This document shows, piece by piece, positions 39,049 through 48,561 of a DNA stretch of 64,000 bases; the first letter of the stretch is position 1; each line of letters begins with the position of its first letter. The DNA is from Candidatus Cloacimonadota bacterium. GTDB taxonomy: Bacteria; Cloacimonadota; Cloacimonadia; JGIOTU-2. Under the pieces are notes generated by a model. It was given only the letters and a program-made list of their open reading frames with translations, did no database searches and was not told the origin of the DNA. Location of the stretch: NCBI GenBank assembly GCA_016932035.1, contig JAFGDR010000031.1:62001-126000 (forward strand). Reading direction: 5' to 3'. The position numbers were made by a program, and so were the translations under genes.

Positions 39049-40341
39049 GTGAAAGGTGTATTGAAAACAGGATTATTACTTCTGTTTGTTTTATGTGTTA
39101 TTGTAATTGATACGAGCGCAGAGATAACAGATGATTCGCCCTTTCTTAAACATAAAGTGAAATACGGGGAAAATCTTTTTAAAATTGCGAGACACTACAT
39201 CGACCAATCGCCAACAATGTTTCTCAATGAATTCGTAGAACAAATAAAAGACGCGAATGGTATTTCGGATTCGAACATCATCCATATCGGTCAGATACTT
39301 TTAATACCTATACAGGAAACCGAGATACTGAAAGGGGAGGTATTGCATCATGATTCGCTGTGCGGCATTTACCTGAACACCTATTCGCTTACCGAGAAGA
39401 ATCTTAAACATATCCTTAATCAGTACGATTCTATGAGATGCAATGCGCTGGTGGTTGATTTTTCAAATGTTACAGGTACACTTTTCTATCTATCGCAGAA
39501 CAGAATTGCACAAGAAAATCATCTTACCATACCTATCATCAGCAATCCTGCGAAACTTGCAGACCTTCTCCATACACATGACATTGAACTCATCGCGCGG
39601 CTCACCATGTTCAAAGATACGACCTTAGCATACAGCTACCCACAGTGGAGACCGGTCATTATTCCTGATTCAACGGACACACTTTTATCTGATAGAAAAT
39701 TTGAGGAACACTGGCTCAATCCGTATAATAAAGAAGTCCAAAAATACAAGCTTGATATTATCAAAGAGGTTATTTCTCTTGGTGTTGATGAGATACAACT
39801 CGATTATGTGCGCTTCCCAACAGAAGGGCACCTGCTCGATGCCGATTTCGGGATCCCGGATTCCCTGACAAAATCCGATGTCATTACAGATTTTATACGG
39901 CATGTATCAGAAATAACTCATGAAGCAGGAGTAACGCTCAGCGCTGATATCTTCGGCATTGTTGCACTCCAGCATCCGGAAGATGTTCAAAACACAGGAC
40001 AGGATATCAGGGAGATTATGCCGTATATGGACCGCATTCACCCGATGATCTATCCCTCGCATTTCTATGGTGAATTCTGGGGCAAAGCATATCCAGGTAA
40101 AGAACCATATTATTTCATCTATAGAATGTGCAGCGTTCTACAGGAAGAAATTGAGAACGACAAAAAGATCATACCCTATCTGGAATCTTTCTCTCTATAC
40201 AATAATACCGTTGATTCATACACTATTTCAGTGCAGATACAGGCTGTCATAGATTCTGGATTACGTTCAGGTTATCTTTTCTGGAATGCCGGAAGGAATT
40301 ATGATGCAACGTGGGAAGCGCTGGAAGAATTTAGGAAGTGA
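39049..40341 (+). CDS. LysM protein with DUF4015-type glycoside hydrolase-like domain
   Basis: 430 residues from GTG. A signal peptide (LLLLFVLCVIVIDTSAE) is followed by a LysM module (about 33-88; HKVKYGENLFKIARHYI, GQILLIPI) for peptidoglycan or glycan binding. The rest is a TIM-barrel-like domain of the DUF4015/GHL type with LGVDEIQLDYVRFPTEG, VTLSADIFGI and IHPMIYPSHF. The family is annotated as putative glycoside hydrolase; the substrate is unknown. It is exported, probably to the periplasm or surface. It follows the ATP synthase terminator by a few bases, so its promoter is either absent or inside that region. Confidence 0.85.
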   Translation: MKGVLKTGLLLLFVLCVIVIDTSAEITDDSPFLKHKVKYGENLFKIARHYIDQSPTMFLNEFVEQIKDANGISDSNIIHIGQILLIPIQETEILKGEVLHHDSLCGIYLNTYSLTEKNLKHILNQYDSMRCNALVVDFSNVTGTLFYLSQNRIAQENHLTIPIISNPAKLADLLHTHDIELIARLTMFKDTTLAYSYPQWRPVIIPDSTDTLLSDRKFEEHWLNPYNKEVQKYKLDIIKEVISLGVDEIQLDYVRFPTEGHLLDADFGIPDSLTKSDVITDFIRHVSEITHEAGVTLSADIFGIVALQHPEDVQNTGQDIREIMPYMDRIHPMIYPSHFYGEFWGKAYPGKEPYYFIYRMCSVLQEEIENDKKIIPYLESFSLYNNTVDSYTISVQIQAVIDSGLRSGYLFWNAGRNYDATWEALEEFRK

Positions 40342-40389
40342 ACATTCATTTATCTTGACCTGTAACAGATAAAAATTTTCATTCATATC

Positions 40390-40941
40390 ATGAAATTAGC
40401 ACACAAACCAATCTTGATGTTACTTTGCCCGATAATTATCCTGGTAGCACTTCTTTCATGTGCTACTCAGCATGGTTACCAGAACCGAACATCAAATGGA
40501 AAATATATCGATGTCTTTCCTCTATCCGAAAATGCCACACAGTACTTTGTTCATCCTATAGAATGGAAGATCAAGGAGATGAGCATCGGGATCGATTTCA
40601 CAATACGCACACACAGGGCACCTCAGCCGAACGACCCTGTTACATTTTGCTACACACTCGTTAAAGAAACCCCTTTCCTGACCGATCCATTTATTTCCTT
40701 TATCATCGATGACACCACAGCAGTTACCCCTTCGATGATAGAATCTCTCGCAACAGATGATAATAGTAGATATGTACGTTATTCGAGCCAGATCGTCTAT
40801 TACGACTTTTTAAAGATGCTTTGGGCAAAACGCATCGATATGATCATCCTCGTTGGAATGGATGACTTACGCATCAAGATGCCAAAAGAATTTTTCAAGG
40901 CAGCCAAAGAATTGCAGCAAATGCTTCAAACAAAGATGTAA
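40390..40941 (+). CDS. Lipoprotein of unknown function
   Basis: 183 residues. The N-terminus is a signal peptide with lipobox ALLSC (Cys24). The remainder has predicted strands and a C-terminal charged helix, KEFFKAAKELQQMLQ. No family is recognised. It sits 48 bases after the LysM hydrolase gene and 6 bases before a tiny membrane protein gene, so the three may be co-transcribed. Confidence 0.6.
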   Translation: MKLAHKPILMLLCPIIILVALLSCATQHGYQNRTSNGKYIDVFPLSENATQYFVHPIEWKIKEMSIGIDFTIRTHRAPQPNDPVTFCYTLVKETPFLTDPFISFIIDDTTAVTPSMIESLATDDNSRYVRYSSQIVYYDFLKMLWAKRIDMIILVGMDDLRIKMPKEFFKAAKELQQMLQTKM

Positions 40942-40947
40942 GATATA

Positions 40948-41124
40948 ATGAAGAACGTTTTTAGTATTCTGATTTTCATGGCAGCAGGTCTTCTCGCGGG
41001 GTTCATTGTCAGCAAGCTTTTGCTTGGACCAGATTGGCAAGATGCCTTTGCCAGTCCTGCAGTTATTGGCGCTGTGATCGGAACAGCGATCGGTTTGCAA
41101 AGGAACAGGAAGAAAAAGAAATAG
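40948..41124 (+). CDS. Small two-helix membrane protein
   Basis: A 58-residue open frame beginning MKNVFSILIFMAAGLLAGFI, with a second helix (AVIGAVIGTAIGL) and a basic tail QRNRKKKK. It starts 6 bases after the upstream stop and fits the same operon. Hydrophobic-loop-hydrophobic-basic layout and normal codon use support a real gene. Function unknown. Confidence 0.6.
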   Translation: MKNVFSILIFMAAGLLAGFIVSKLLLGPDWQDAFASPAVIGAVIGTAIGLQRNRKKKK

Positions 41125-41182
41125 GATTAACAAGTAAATTCATTTATGAGATAAATCTGATTATTATAATTATCAAATTTTC

Positions 41183-41213
41183 TTGACGAACGAATATACT
41201 TTTCAGCGATAAT
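41183..41213 (+). promoter_or_regulatory. Possible sigma-70-type promoter
   Basis: TTGACG (41183-41188), then 19 bases, then GATAAT (41208-41213), about 30 bases before the ATG of the HATPase-GNAT gene, in an AT-rich gap. The hexamers are good but the spacing is long. Confidence 0.4.
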
Positions 41214-41242
41214 TCAGACCATTAATATTCATTAAGGAGACC

Positions 41243-42727
41243 ATGGAAGAGCAGTCTCATGAAACTCAGCTGGCAACATTAACCCTCATTGCAGACAAAA
41301 AATATCTCCCCCTTGCTATGAACTTTATCGAAGACATTACCGTTGTGGTTGGTTTGGAGAAGTCCGAAGCGCACAAACTGCAGCTTATTGTGGAAGAAGC
41401 AAGCATGAATGTTATCGAACATGCATTTGATGAAGATGAGGTCGGATCATTCGATATTGTTATCATGCGACAGCCCGGGCAGCTCAAAATAACGATCAGA
41501 GACAGGGGGCTTCCCTTCGACTTTAGCAAGGTACATCCAGGTGAAAGCTCTGGACTCGGCATGGTTCTTATGAAGGCATTAGCTGACGAAGTACATTTCG
41601 TGAACCTCGGCAGAGATGGAAAAGAAGTAGTATTTATAAAGAACTTACCGTATAAAAGTATCGCTGAGATCGATCAGGAAAAAGAACCGGTAGTTGAAGA
41701 GCCGGCAGAAATGCAGGATGTTGAACTTACCTATCGCCTGATGACTGAGAAAGACGCTGTGCAGATGGCACGATGCATGTATCGGTCATATGGTTATTCA
41801 TATGGAAATGACTTTGTCTATTATCCTGAGAAAGTTCAGGAGCTCATAAAAGGGAAGCTCCTTCATTCATGCGTGGTGATAAGTCCTGAAGGAGAACTTG
41901 TCGGGCATCTTGCCATGATGCTGGATATCCCCGATGCAAAGGTTGGAGAAACCGGCATGGCTGTTGTGGATCCCCGGTATCGTGGACATGGTATCTTCAA
42001 AAAAACCAAACTATTCTTGATAGATTATGCCAAGCAGAAAGGCATGTCCGGAATTTACAGCGAAGCAGTTGCAGTACATCCATACACGCAAAAAGGGAAT
42101 ATCTCTCTAGGAGCACACGAAACTGGATTTCTTATCGGTTTTACGCCCTCCACAATGTTCTTTAAGAAAATTGAAAAACAGCAACGGACGAAACGTCAAA
42201 CAACCGTGCTTTTCTACCTTCCGTTGAAAGATGAAGAAAAGTCCATTTATCCGCCCTTTCACCATAAAGCAATGATTCAAAGAATTTATGAAGTCGGGGG
42301 ATTGAAAAGAAGATCCGAACGTGCTACAGCAAAAGATATAAAAGGTACAATTGTGGAAAAATCCCAGGTTGATCTGAAGGTATTCCCGGAACCCGGGCGA
42401 GCATTTATGCGAGTGTCTCAATATGGTGAGGATATTGTTGAGCTTATCCTATTCAGATTACGCGAGATCTGCCTTCAGAAGATTGACTGTATTTATATCG
42501 ATCTGTCGCTGAGCCATCCCATGACCCAGAAGATATGTGCTCCCCTTGAGATGAAGGGATTCTTCTTCGCAGGAATTATTCCCGAAATGTTTGACGGCGA
42601 TGTCCTCAGATTGCAATATCTCAACAATGTGGATATCGACTTCGAAAAAGTAACGGTTGTCTCTGATTTTGGGAAAGAGCTGTTCGACTATGTGGTCAGA
42701 GCCCACGAGCGGGAATTGTCAGTATAA
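41243..42727 (+). CDS. RsbW-like ATPase fused to GNAT acetyltransferase
   Basis: 494 residues. Residues 1-135 are a serine/threonine anti-sigma-type HATPase (LIVEEASMNVIEHAF, IRDRGLPFDF, GLGMVLMKALADEV). Residues about 160-315 are a GNAT acetyltransferase fold with acetyl-CoA loop VDPRYRGHGIFKKTK. The C-terminal ~170 residues are an additional alpha/beta domain without an obvious name. A ribosome site AAGGAG precedes the ATG. It begins a run of plus-strand genes. It may be a regulatory kinase with an acetylation output or sensor; partners are not visible nearby. Confidence 0.8.
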   Translation: MEEQSHETQLATLTLIADKKYLPLAMNFIEDITVVVGLEKSEAHKLQLIVEEASMNVIEHAFDEDEVGSFDIVIMRQPGQLKITIRDRGLPFDFSKVHPGESSGLGMVLMKALADEVHFVNLGRDGKEVVFIKNLPYKSIAEIDQEKEPVVEEPAEMQDVELTYRLMTEKDAVQMARCMYRSYGYSYGNDFVYYPEKVQELIKGKLLHSCVVISPEGELVGHLAMMLDIPDAKVGETGMAVVDPRYRGHGIFKKTKLFLIDYAKQKGMSGIYSEAVAVHPYTQKGNISLGAHETGFLIGFTPSTMFFKKIEKQQRTKRQTTVLFYLPLKDEEKSIYPPFHHKAMIQRIYEVGGLKRRSERATAKDIKGTIVEKSQVDLKVFPEPGRAFMRVSQYGEDIVELILFRLREICLQKIDCIYIDLSLSHPMTQKICAPLEMKGFFFAGIIPEMFDGDVLRLQYLNNVDIDFEKVTVVSDFGKELFDYVVRAHERELSV

Positions 42728-42758
42728 TTTTTTCGTTAAAACGTAAGAAGGAGTTACT

Positions 42759-44414
42759 ATGCTAAAAGAGAACCTTATCGATTATATTGAGAAAGGAATA
42801 AAAGAGAACTGGAATCTGCAGGCGTTCACAAATTATGGTGGAGACACGCTGAACTTTGGTCAGGTAGCGAAGGAGATACTGAAACTTCATCATATTTTTA
42901 AAGCACTGGAAGTAAAATCAGGTGCAAAGATCGCTGTGCTAGGAAAGAACTCAACGAACTGGGCGATCACCTACCTTGCTGCGGTTTCATACGGCGCAGT
43001 TATTGTGCCCATTCTTCCTGATTTTAAGGCTGATGATATTCATCACATCCTCAATCACTCTGATTCTGAGTTACTTTTTATTGGAGATGGTCTTTTTGAA
43101 AACATCGATGAAAACAACATCCCCAAGATCAATGCAATATTCGATCTAAAGGATTTCTCCCTACTCTACAAAAAGAGTAAATCAATCAAAGAAGCAATAA
43201 AAAAAGCATCATCAGAATGGGACAAGGATTTATCCCTCGATCTAACCACGAGCTCATTCACCTTTAAAAAAATAAAGAATGACAAACTCGCAGCAATCGT
43301 CTATACATCCGGCACCACAGGTTTTTCAAAAGGTGTGATGCTTTCACATAACAGCTTGATCGGAAATATTGTCTATGCACACGAGCATATGCCGCTAAAA
43401 GCAGGTGAAAGAATATTATCCTTCCTTCCCCTTGCTCATGCCTATGGATGTGCGTTTGAATTTCTCTTTCCCTTTACGCTCGGATGCCACATTACTTTTC
43501 TCACAAAACTTCCGTCACCGAAAATAATATTAAAGGCATTCTCACAGGTCCAACCCCATCTTATTCTTTCAGTTCCGCTTATCATTGAGAAGATTTACCG
43601 AAAACAGGTCAAGCCCGTTCTGGATAAAGGAAGTATGAAAGTAATTATGGCTTTACCCGGCCTGAAATCGGTTATAAAAAACAAGATCAAGCAAAAACTT
43701 GTTGCAGCATTCGGCGGAAATTTCTACGAACTTGTAGTTGGCGGCGCTGCTTTGAATGAAGAAGCTGAAGCATTCTTCCAGAGTATCAAATTCCCGATTA
43801 CGATCGGGTATGGCATGACAGAATGCGGACCGCTTATCAGTTACGCGAGTTGGGATAAGCATAAAGCTGCTTCTTGCGGGCAGACTATAAATTTCCTCGA
43901 AGCAAAGATCGATTCCGAAGATCAGCAGAATATCGTTGGTGAGATAATGGTTCGAGGTGAAGTGGTCATGGACGGATATTATAAAAATGAAGAAGCTACA
44001 AATGCAGCGATAGACAGCGATGGCTGGCTCCATACAGGCGATCTTGGACTCATCGATGAAGATGGTTTTATCTTCATTAAAGGTAGAAGAAAAAGCATGA
44101 TCTTGAGTTCATCCGGGCAGAATATCTATCCCGAAGAGCTGGAAGCTAAGATCAATAATATGCCCTATATTCAGGAATCACTGGTTATCGACAAGAACGG
44201 AAAACTCGTTGCACTTGTATATGCTGATTTTGAAAAGATCGATGCAGAGAAGATGTCAGAAACTCAAATAGAAGATATCATGGAGCAGAACAGGAAGGAC
44301 ATCAATCAAATACTGCCGTCATACAGTTTTATCTCAAAGTTCGAGTTATATCCCGAAGAATTCGAGAAGACACCCACCAAAAAGATCAAGCGTTTCCTCT
44401 ATTCGATACAGTAA
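42759..44414 (+). CDS. AMP-forming acyl-CoA synthetase (long-chain-fatty-acid-CoA ligase-like)
   Basis: 551 residues of the ANL superfamily. Signatures: P-loop IVYTSGTTGFSKGVMLSH, GYGMTECGPLISYA, and WLHTGDLGLIDEDGFIFIKG with the catalytic Lys region near the C-terminus (TKKIKRFL). It activates a carboxylic acid to the acyl-adenylate and then the CoA thioester, as in FadD. The length suits a bacterial long- or medium-chain ligase. Substrate specificity cannot be read from sequence. AAGGAG site before ATG. Confidence 0.9.
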   Translation: MLKENLIDYIEKGIKENWNLQAFTNYGGDTLNFGQVAKEILKLHHIFKALEVKSGAKIAVLGKNSTNWAITYLAAVSYGAVIVPILPDFKADDIHHILNHSDSELLFIGDGLFENIDENNIPKINAIFDLKDFSLLYKKSKSIKEAIKKASSEWDKDLSLDLTTSSFTFKKIKNDKLAAIVYTSGTTGFSKGVMLSHNSLIGNIVYAHEHMPLKAGERILSFLPLAHAYGCAFEFLFPFTLGCHITFLTKLPSPKIILKAFSQVQPHLILSVPLIIEKIYRKQVKPVLDKGSMKVIMALPGLKSVIKNKIKQKLVAAFGGNFYELVVGGAALNEEAEAFFQSIKFPITIGYGMTECGPLISYASWDKHKAASCGQTINFLEAKIDSEDQQNIVGEIMVRGEVVMDGYYKNEEATNAAIDSDGWLHTGDLGLIDEDGFIFIKGRRKSMILSSSGQNIYPEELEAKINNMPYIQESLVIDKNGKLVALVYADFEKIDAEKMSETQIEDIMEQNRKDINQILPSYSFISKFELYPEEFEKTPTKKIKRFLYSIQ

Positions 44415-44439
44415 GAAATAAATCCAATAGTAGTACTAT

Positions 44440-45237
44440 ATGGATCATGCTTTTCTGCTTAAGCTTCTCCTGAGTTTTTTTCTTGGGGGAGTCTGGATAA
44501 CGATCTCAACGATCATTGCAGAAAAACTCGGATCAAAACTAGGGGGTGTCATTGCAGGACTGCCGAGTACGATCATCATTTCTCTTTTCTTTATCGGTTG
44601 GACACAATCTCCAAACGTTGCATATCAAGCGACAACGGTTATTCCCTTAGTGATGGGAGTTAATGCATTTTTCGTAGTCGTGTATGCACTTCTCAGAAAA
44701 AGAGGTTTCTTTATTGCACTTGGCGGTGCACTCCTTTTTTGGGGAGTTACGTCAGCCATTCTTGCGACACTGAAATTCGACAGCTTCTTGATTTCCATGA
44801 TCGGTTTTCTTGTGTTGGTCATTCTCTCTTATCACATTATGGAAAAGTGGAATTCTTTTCCTTCCGAACCAAAAAAATTTACTAAATACTCACTGCATTT
44901 ACTCCTGATACGAGGAATTCTTAGCGGCTCGATCATAGCTTTTGCAGTTCTTATGGCAAAAATTGCAGGACCGCTTATCGGGGGCATGTTCTCTGTTTTC
45001 CCTGCGGTAATGCTCTCAACTTTGATCATTACGTATTTTGCACACGGAGCAAGTTTTTCGATCGCCGTTCTTAAAATACTGACAGTGAGTGGACCAGTGA
45101 ATGTCGTGACCTATGCTGTTGCAGTTCGTTATCTTTATGGAAGTCTTGGTTTACTTTGGGGAACGCTGGTCTCATTTATAATATCTATGATAGGTTCTTT
45201 TTTTGTGTATCAATTTGTAAAAAGAAAAATGATCTAA
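44440..45237 (+). CDS. Multi-pass membrane protein with internal duplication
   Basis: 265 residues, about eight predicted helices. Two halves share a pattern: GGVIAGLPSTIIISLFFIGW in the first and GGMFSVFPAVMLSTLIITYF in the second, suggesting an inverted or direct repeat as in transporters. The family is not recognised with confidence. It lies between the acyl-CoA ligase and the APC permease genes. Confidence 0.6.
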   Translation: MDHAFLLKLLLSFFLGGVWITISTIIAEKLGSKLGGVIAGLPSTIIISLFFIGWTQSPNVAYQATTVIPLVMGVNAFFVVVYALLRKRGFFIALGGALLFWGVTSAILATLKFDSFLISMIGFLVLVILSYHIMEKWNSFPSEPKKFTKYSLHLLLIRGILSGSIIAFAVLMAKIAGPLIGGMFSVFPAVMLSTLIITYFAHGASFSIAVLKILTVSGPVNVVTYAVAVRYLYGSLGLLWGTLVSFIISMIGSFFVYQFVKRKMI

Positions 45238-45252
45238 TGTGTAAGGAGTATC

Positions 45253-46605
45253 ATGGAAAATAAAGCAAAAAACAGTAATGGTTCTTATCTTGGTTTCTGG
45301 GCTATTGTAGCAATCGGTGTGGGAGGTATGGTTGGAGGAGGAATATTTGCAGTACTTGGTCTGGCAGTTCAACTTGCACATGGCGGAACGCCGGTTGCAT
45401 TCGGACTCGCCGGACTCGTTGCACTTGTCACGACCTATTCATATTCAAAACTATCTGTGACCTATCCCAGCGAAGGCGGAACTGTAGAGTTCATCAACCA
45501 GGCATTCAAGCCGGGATTTTTTACCGGCGGTATGAATGTGCTTTTGTGGATTAGTTATGTGGTTATGCTTTCATTGTATTCCTATGCTTTTGGAAGCTAT
45601 GCCAGCACCTTTTTCCCGGAAGCGATCCAGACACTGATGAAGCATGTGTGTATCTCCGGCGTGATTGTGATTTTCATGTTTCTTAATGTGATCGGATCAA
45701 AAGCAGTAGGACGTGCCGAGACATGGATCGTAGGTATAAAAATAGTCATACTCCTGTTTTTTACGGTCATGGGTTTCTCAACGATCAAAGCGGCAAATTT
45801 TATGCCTTCACAATGGGTCAGCACTATACCGCTCATTGCTGGCGGCATGATCATCTTTGTGGCGTATGAAGGTTTTGAGCTCATCGCAAACACTGCGAAC
45901 CAGGTCAAGCACAGGGCAAAAACAATTCCGCGTGCCTATTTTACCGCAGTTATTTTTGTTATTATACTCTACATTGTTATTGGAATGATCACAGTGGGGA
46001 ATATCACGAACCTTGCTGAAGTTGCAAAATATAGAGATTACATTCTTGCTGAAGTTGCAAAACCATTCCTCGGACAATTTGGTTTTGTTCTCATCACGAT
46101 TGCTGCACTGCTTGCTACTGCCTCTGCCGTGAATGCAACACTCTATGGCTCATCCCGTGTGAGTTATATAATTGCAAAAGATGGAGAGCTTCCCAACGTA
46201 CTTGAAAAGAAAGTATGGGGAAAGCAGAACATGGAAGGACTGTTTATTACTGCCGGAGTCACACTGCTGGTTGCAAACTTCTTCGACCTTTCGAGCATAT
46301 CTACGATGGGAAGTGCAGGATTCCTTTTGATCTTTGCGTTTGTGAATATCTCAAATGTAATGCTGGCAAAAAGTACTAACAGCAAGAAGTTCATCTCGCT
46401 TATTGGAGCAATTGTGTGCTTTATTGCGCTCTTTGCCCTAGTGTGGCAAACAGCAATAACCATGCCGTCCAATATCTGGGTGCTGGTCATCATGCTTGGC
46501 TTGTCATTCCTGATCGAGTTTGTATATAAAAGTATTACAGGTAAGAGTATCAAAACAGTGCTTGACCCTAATCTTAAGGAGAATCAGACGAAGAATCTGG
46601 ATTAG
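45253..46605 (+). CDS. APC-superfamily amino acid permease
   Basis: 450 residues and about 12 helices. The first helix carries GVGGMVGGGIFAVLGLA, the unwound substrate-binding motif of APC transporters. AGGMIIFVAYEGFELIANTA and ATASAVNATLYGSSRV are typical of this family. It is probably an amino acid/H+ or Na+ symporter; the substrate cannot be read. AAGGAG precedes the ATG. Its C-terminal 33 codons (from 46504) recur as an isolated fragment 1.9 kb downstream. Confidence 0.92.
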   Translation: MENKAKNSNGSYLGFWAIVAIGVGGMVGGGIFAVLGLAVQLAHGGTPVAFGLAGLVALVTTYSYSKLSVTYPSEGGTVEFINQAFKPGFFTGGMNVLLWISYVVMLSLYSYAFGSYASTFFPEAIQTLMKHVCISGVIVIFMFLNVIGSKAVGRAETWIVGIKIVILLFFTVMGFSTIKAANFMPSQWVSTIPLIAGGMIIFVAYEGFELIANTANQVKHRAKTIPRAYFTAVIFVIILYIVIGMITVGNITNLAEVAKYRDYILAEVAKPFLGQFGFVLITIAALLATASAVNATLYGSSRVSYIIAKDGELPNVLEKKVWGKQNMEGLFITAGVTLLVANFFDLSSISTMGSAGFLLIFAFVNISNVMLAKSTNSKKFISLIGAIVCFIALFALVWQTAITMPSNIWVLVIMLGLSFLIEFVYKSITGKSIKTVLDPNLKENQTKNLD

Positions 46606-46613
46606 GTTCTAAT

Positions 46614-47309
46614 ATGAAATCAAGAAAGGAGAATCTCTTATTGAAATTAATAAATTGTAAGAAGCGTAGAAAGGCTTTATGGGTTATTCTACCCTTTGCT
46701 GTAGTTATTTTTTTACATGCTAATCTCAGTGGACAAGAGATTAAAACAAGTGGTGATTTTGAATACACATTTATAAACAACGATCTAACAATAACAGATT
46801 ACTTAGGTGAAGTAAAGGAACTTATAATTCCGGATTCAATTGACGGCTTTCCTGTGACAGCAATTGGCGATACAGCTTTTACTGATAATAACCTATATAG
46901 TGTGACCATTCCAAGCTCAGTAAAAACGATTGGTGAGGAAGCCTTTTATAATAACTCTTTATCCAGCGTGTTCATTCCAAACTCAGTAACGGTAATAAGT
47001 GATGGAGCTTTTGATTATAATTGTCTCGACAGCGTTAATATTCCGCAGTCCGTGAAAGTAATAGGAAAAGAAGCTTTTTGTGATAATTTACTTGAAAGCG
47101 TGATTATTCCTGATTCTGTAATAGAAATTGGTGAGAATGCATTTTCGTGGAATGACATAGACTATCTAATTTTACCTTTACCTAAAAAGGATGGATATAG
47201 GTTTCTATATTGGCAAGATTCTGATGGAGCAGAGTATCCTGCTGATACAGAAATTTACCATCTTGGAATGGGATATAAAGCAATTTTCGAGCCGCTTGAA
47301 AGGGAATAA
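46614..47309 (+). CDS. Leucine-rich-repeat (BspA-like) secreted protein
   Basis: 231 residues. The N-terminal segment is long and basic before the signal helix (WVILPFAVVIFLHANLSG). Residues about 65-175 contain four to five LRR_5 repeats of 23 residues (NNLYSVTIPSSVKTIGEEAF pattern). The C-terminus (YRFLYWQDSDGAEYPADTEI) resembles an InlB/flg_new B-repeat. These are common surface or adhesin repeats. It is 8 bases after the APC permease and probably an insertion between two permease copies. Base composition is more AT-rich than its neighbour. Confidence 0.8.
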   Translation: MKSRKENLLLKLINCKKRRKALWVILPFAVVIFLHANLSGQEIKTSGDFEYTFINNDLTITDYLGEVKELIIPDSIDGFPVTAIGDTAFTDNNLYSVTIPSSVKTIGEEAFYNNSLSSVFIPNSVTVISDGAFDYNCLDSVNIPQSVKVIGKEAFCDNLLESVIIPDSVIEIGENAFSWNDIDYLILPLPKKDGYRFLYWQDSDGAEYPADTEIYHLGMGYKAIFEPLERE

Positions 47310-47364
47310 AATTCTTGGCAGATTTTTGCGATGTGCTCAATCGTCTTAAAACTGGAGAAGTAAT

Positions 47365-48429
47365 GTGAATAAGGTTTGTTTAGTCTTTATTATTTTCATG
47401 ATGTCTCTTTCTTTACAGGGTGAAGAAGAAAAGAATTCGGAATTTGCTATATTCCCGCAATTTGCATATTCTCAGGAAACCGGTTTCTGGGGCGGATTGA
47501 TAACCTATTATCGTTATGGTCTCAATAAATTTCCTGACCTGAAAAATCATTTGGATTTCATGGCAATGTATACAGAGAAAAATCAGCTCAAACTCAGATT
47601 TTTCCCAAAATTCAATTTCCCTATTTCAAAGTCAGAGATCAATCTTGATGCAACATTCATGAAATGGCCCAGCGAATTCTATGGAGTAAATAATACAGAC
47701 CCGCAAGCTGAAATGTATGAATTCACACCTGAAATTTTCGAGTTTCAGCTGGACTGGGAATATAATCTCAGGAGCAGGTGGGCTTTGCATTTCTATTCCG
47801 ATCAAGTTCATAGTGTCATCACCCAAAGGGAAAATGCTGCAATTATGAAAAATGTTCCGGGAAATGAGAGTTATTTACTTTCCGGGATCGGGGCAGGCAT
47901 AAGCTATGACAGCAGGGACAGCGAAGATTTCACCAGCAAAGGATTATATGCGAATGTTAAGATCGAATCCTACTGCTCGTGGCTGGGAAGTTATTACGAT
48001 TATGAAAAAGTAACACTCGATCTGCGTGAATTTATCAGCATCAACCAAAACCATGTATTCGCTTTTCAGCAGTATGTCTCGTTCCGGTCTGGGCAATCAC
48101 CGTTTTATCGTCTTTTCAAACTGGGAGAATATGTGCGCGCATATAAAGATGAGCTTTTCTTAAATAAAAACGGCATAGCTTTTCGCGCAGAATACCGCTT
48201 TTTCCCGTTTAAAGGAAAGATAGGTAAACGAATCGGGTTTGCTCTGTTCTTCGACACAGGGCAGGGAATGCAAAGTGTAAAGGATGTGAATATAGCTGAT
48301 TTTCGATGCAGTGTGGGAGCTGGGATCAGGATCAGCATTTTTACTGATGATCGTTTTAACCTGCGGTTTGATTATGGAAGGTGCAACGCAAATAGTGCTG
48401 TAGATATCAGTGGCGGGGAGACTTTTTAA
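47365..48429 (+). CDS. Outer-membrane beta-barrel (surface antigen/Omp85-like) protein
   Basis: 354 residues from GTG with GGAG upstream. It has a signal peptide (VCLVFIIFMMSLSLQG) and alternating beta strands with aromatic girdle residues. SGIGAGISYDSRDSEDFTSK resembles the D15/bacterial surface antigen barrel. No POTRA domains are present, so it is a stand-alone barrel. It ends with a Phe near the C-terminus (GGETF), typical for Bam recognition. Function not assignable. Confidence 0.78.
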   Translation: MNKVCLVFIIFMMSLSLQGEEEKNSEFAIFPQFAYSQETGFWGGLITYYRYGLNKFPDLKNHLDFMAMYTEKNQLKLRFFPKFNFPISKSEINLDATFMKWPSEFYGVNNTDPQAEMYEFTPEIFEFQLDWEYNLRSRWALHFYSDQVHSVITQRENAAIMKNVPGNESYLLSGIGAGISYDSRDSEDFTSKGLYANVKIESYCSWLGSYYDYEKVTLDLREFISINQNHVFAFQQYVSFRSGQSPFYRLFKLGEYVRAYKDELFLNKNGIAFRAEYRFFPFKGKIGKRIGFALFFDTGQGMQSVKDVNIADFRCSVGAGIRISIFTDDRFNLRFDYGRCNANSAVDISGGETF

Positions 48430-48440
48430 GAAAAATATTT

Positions 48441-48542
48441 TCATTTCTAATTGAGTTCGTATATAAAAGCATTACAGGCAAGGATTTCAAGAGAATACTC
48501 GATCCCAACTTAAAGGAGAACCAGGCAAAGGATCTGGATTAA
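48441..48542 (+). pseudogene. 3' remnant of a second APC permease gene
   Basis: The 33 codons and stop read SFLIEFVYKSITGKDFKRIL then DPNLKENQAKDLD. The intact permease ends SFLIEFVYKSITGKSIKTVL then DPNLKENQTKNLD (46504-46605). Homology begins abruptly 12 bases after the stop of the barrel gene. Many third positions differ, so the copies diverged as functional paralogues before the loss. Confidence 0.9.
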
Positions 48543-48561
48543 AATAGCACTATATATTGAA

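Noticed and set aside
47315-47330. TTGGCAGATTTTTGCG upstream of the barrel gene resembles a sigma-54 promoter
   Set aside because: GG-to-GC spacing is one base short; sigma-54 promoters are strict on spacing.
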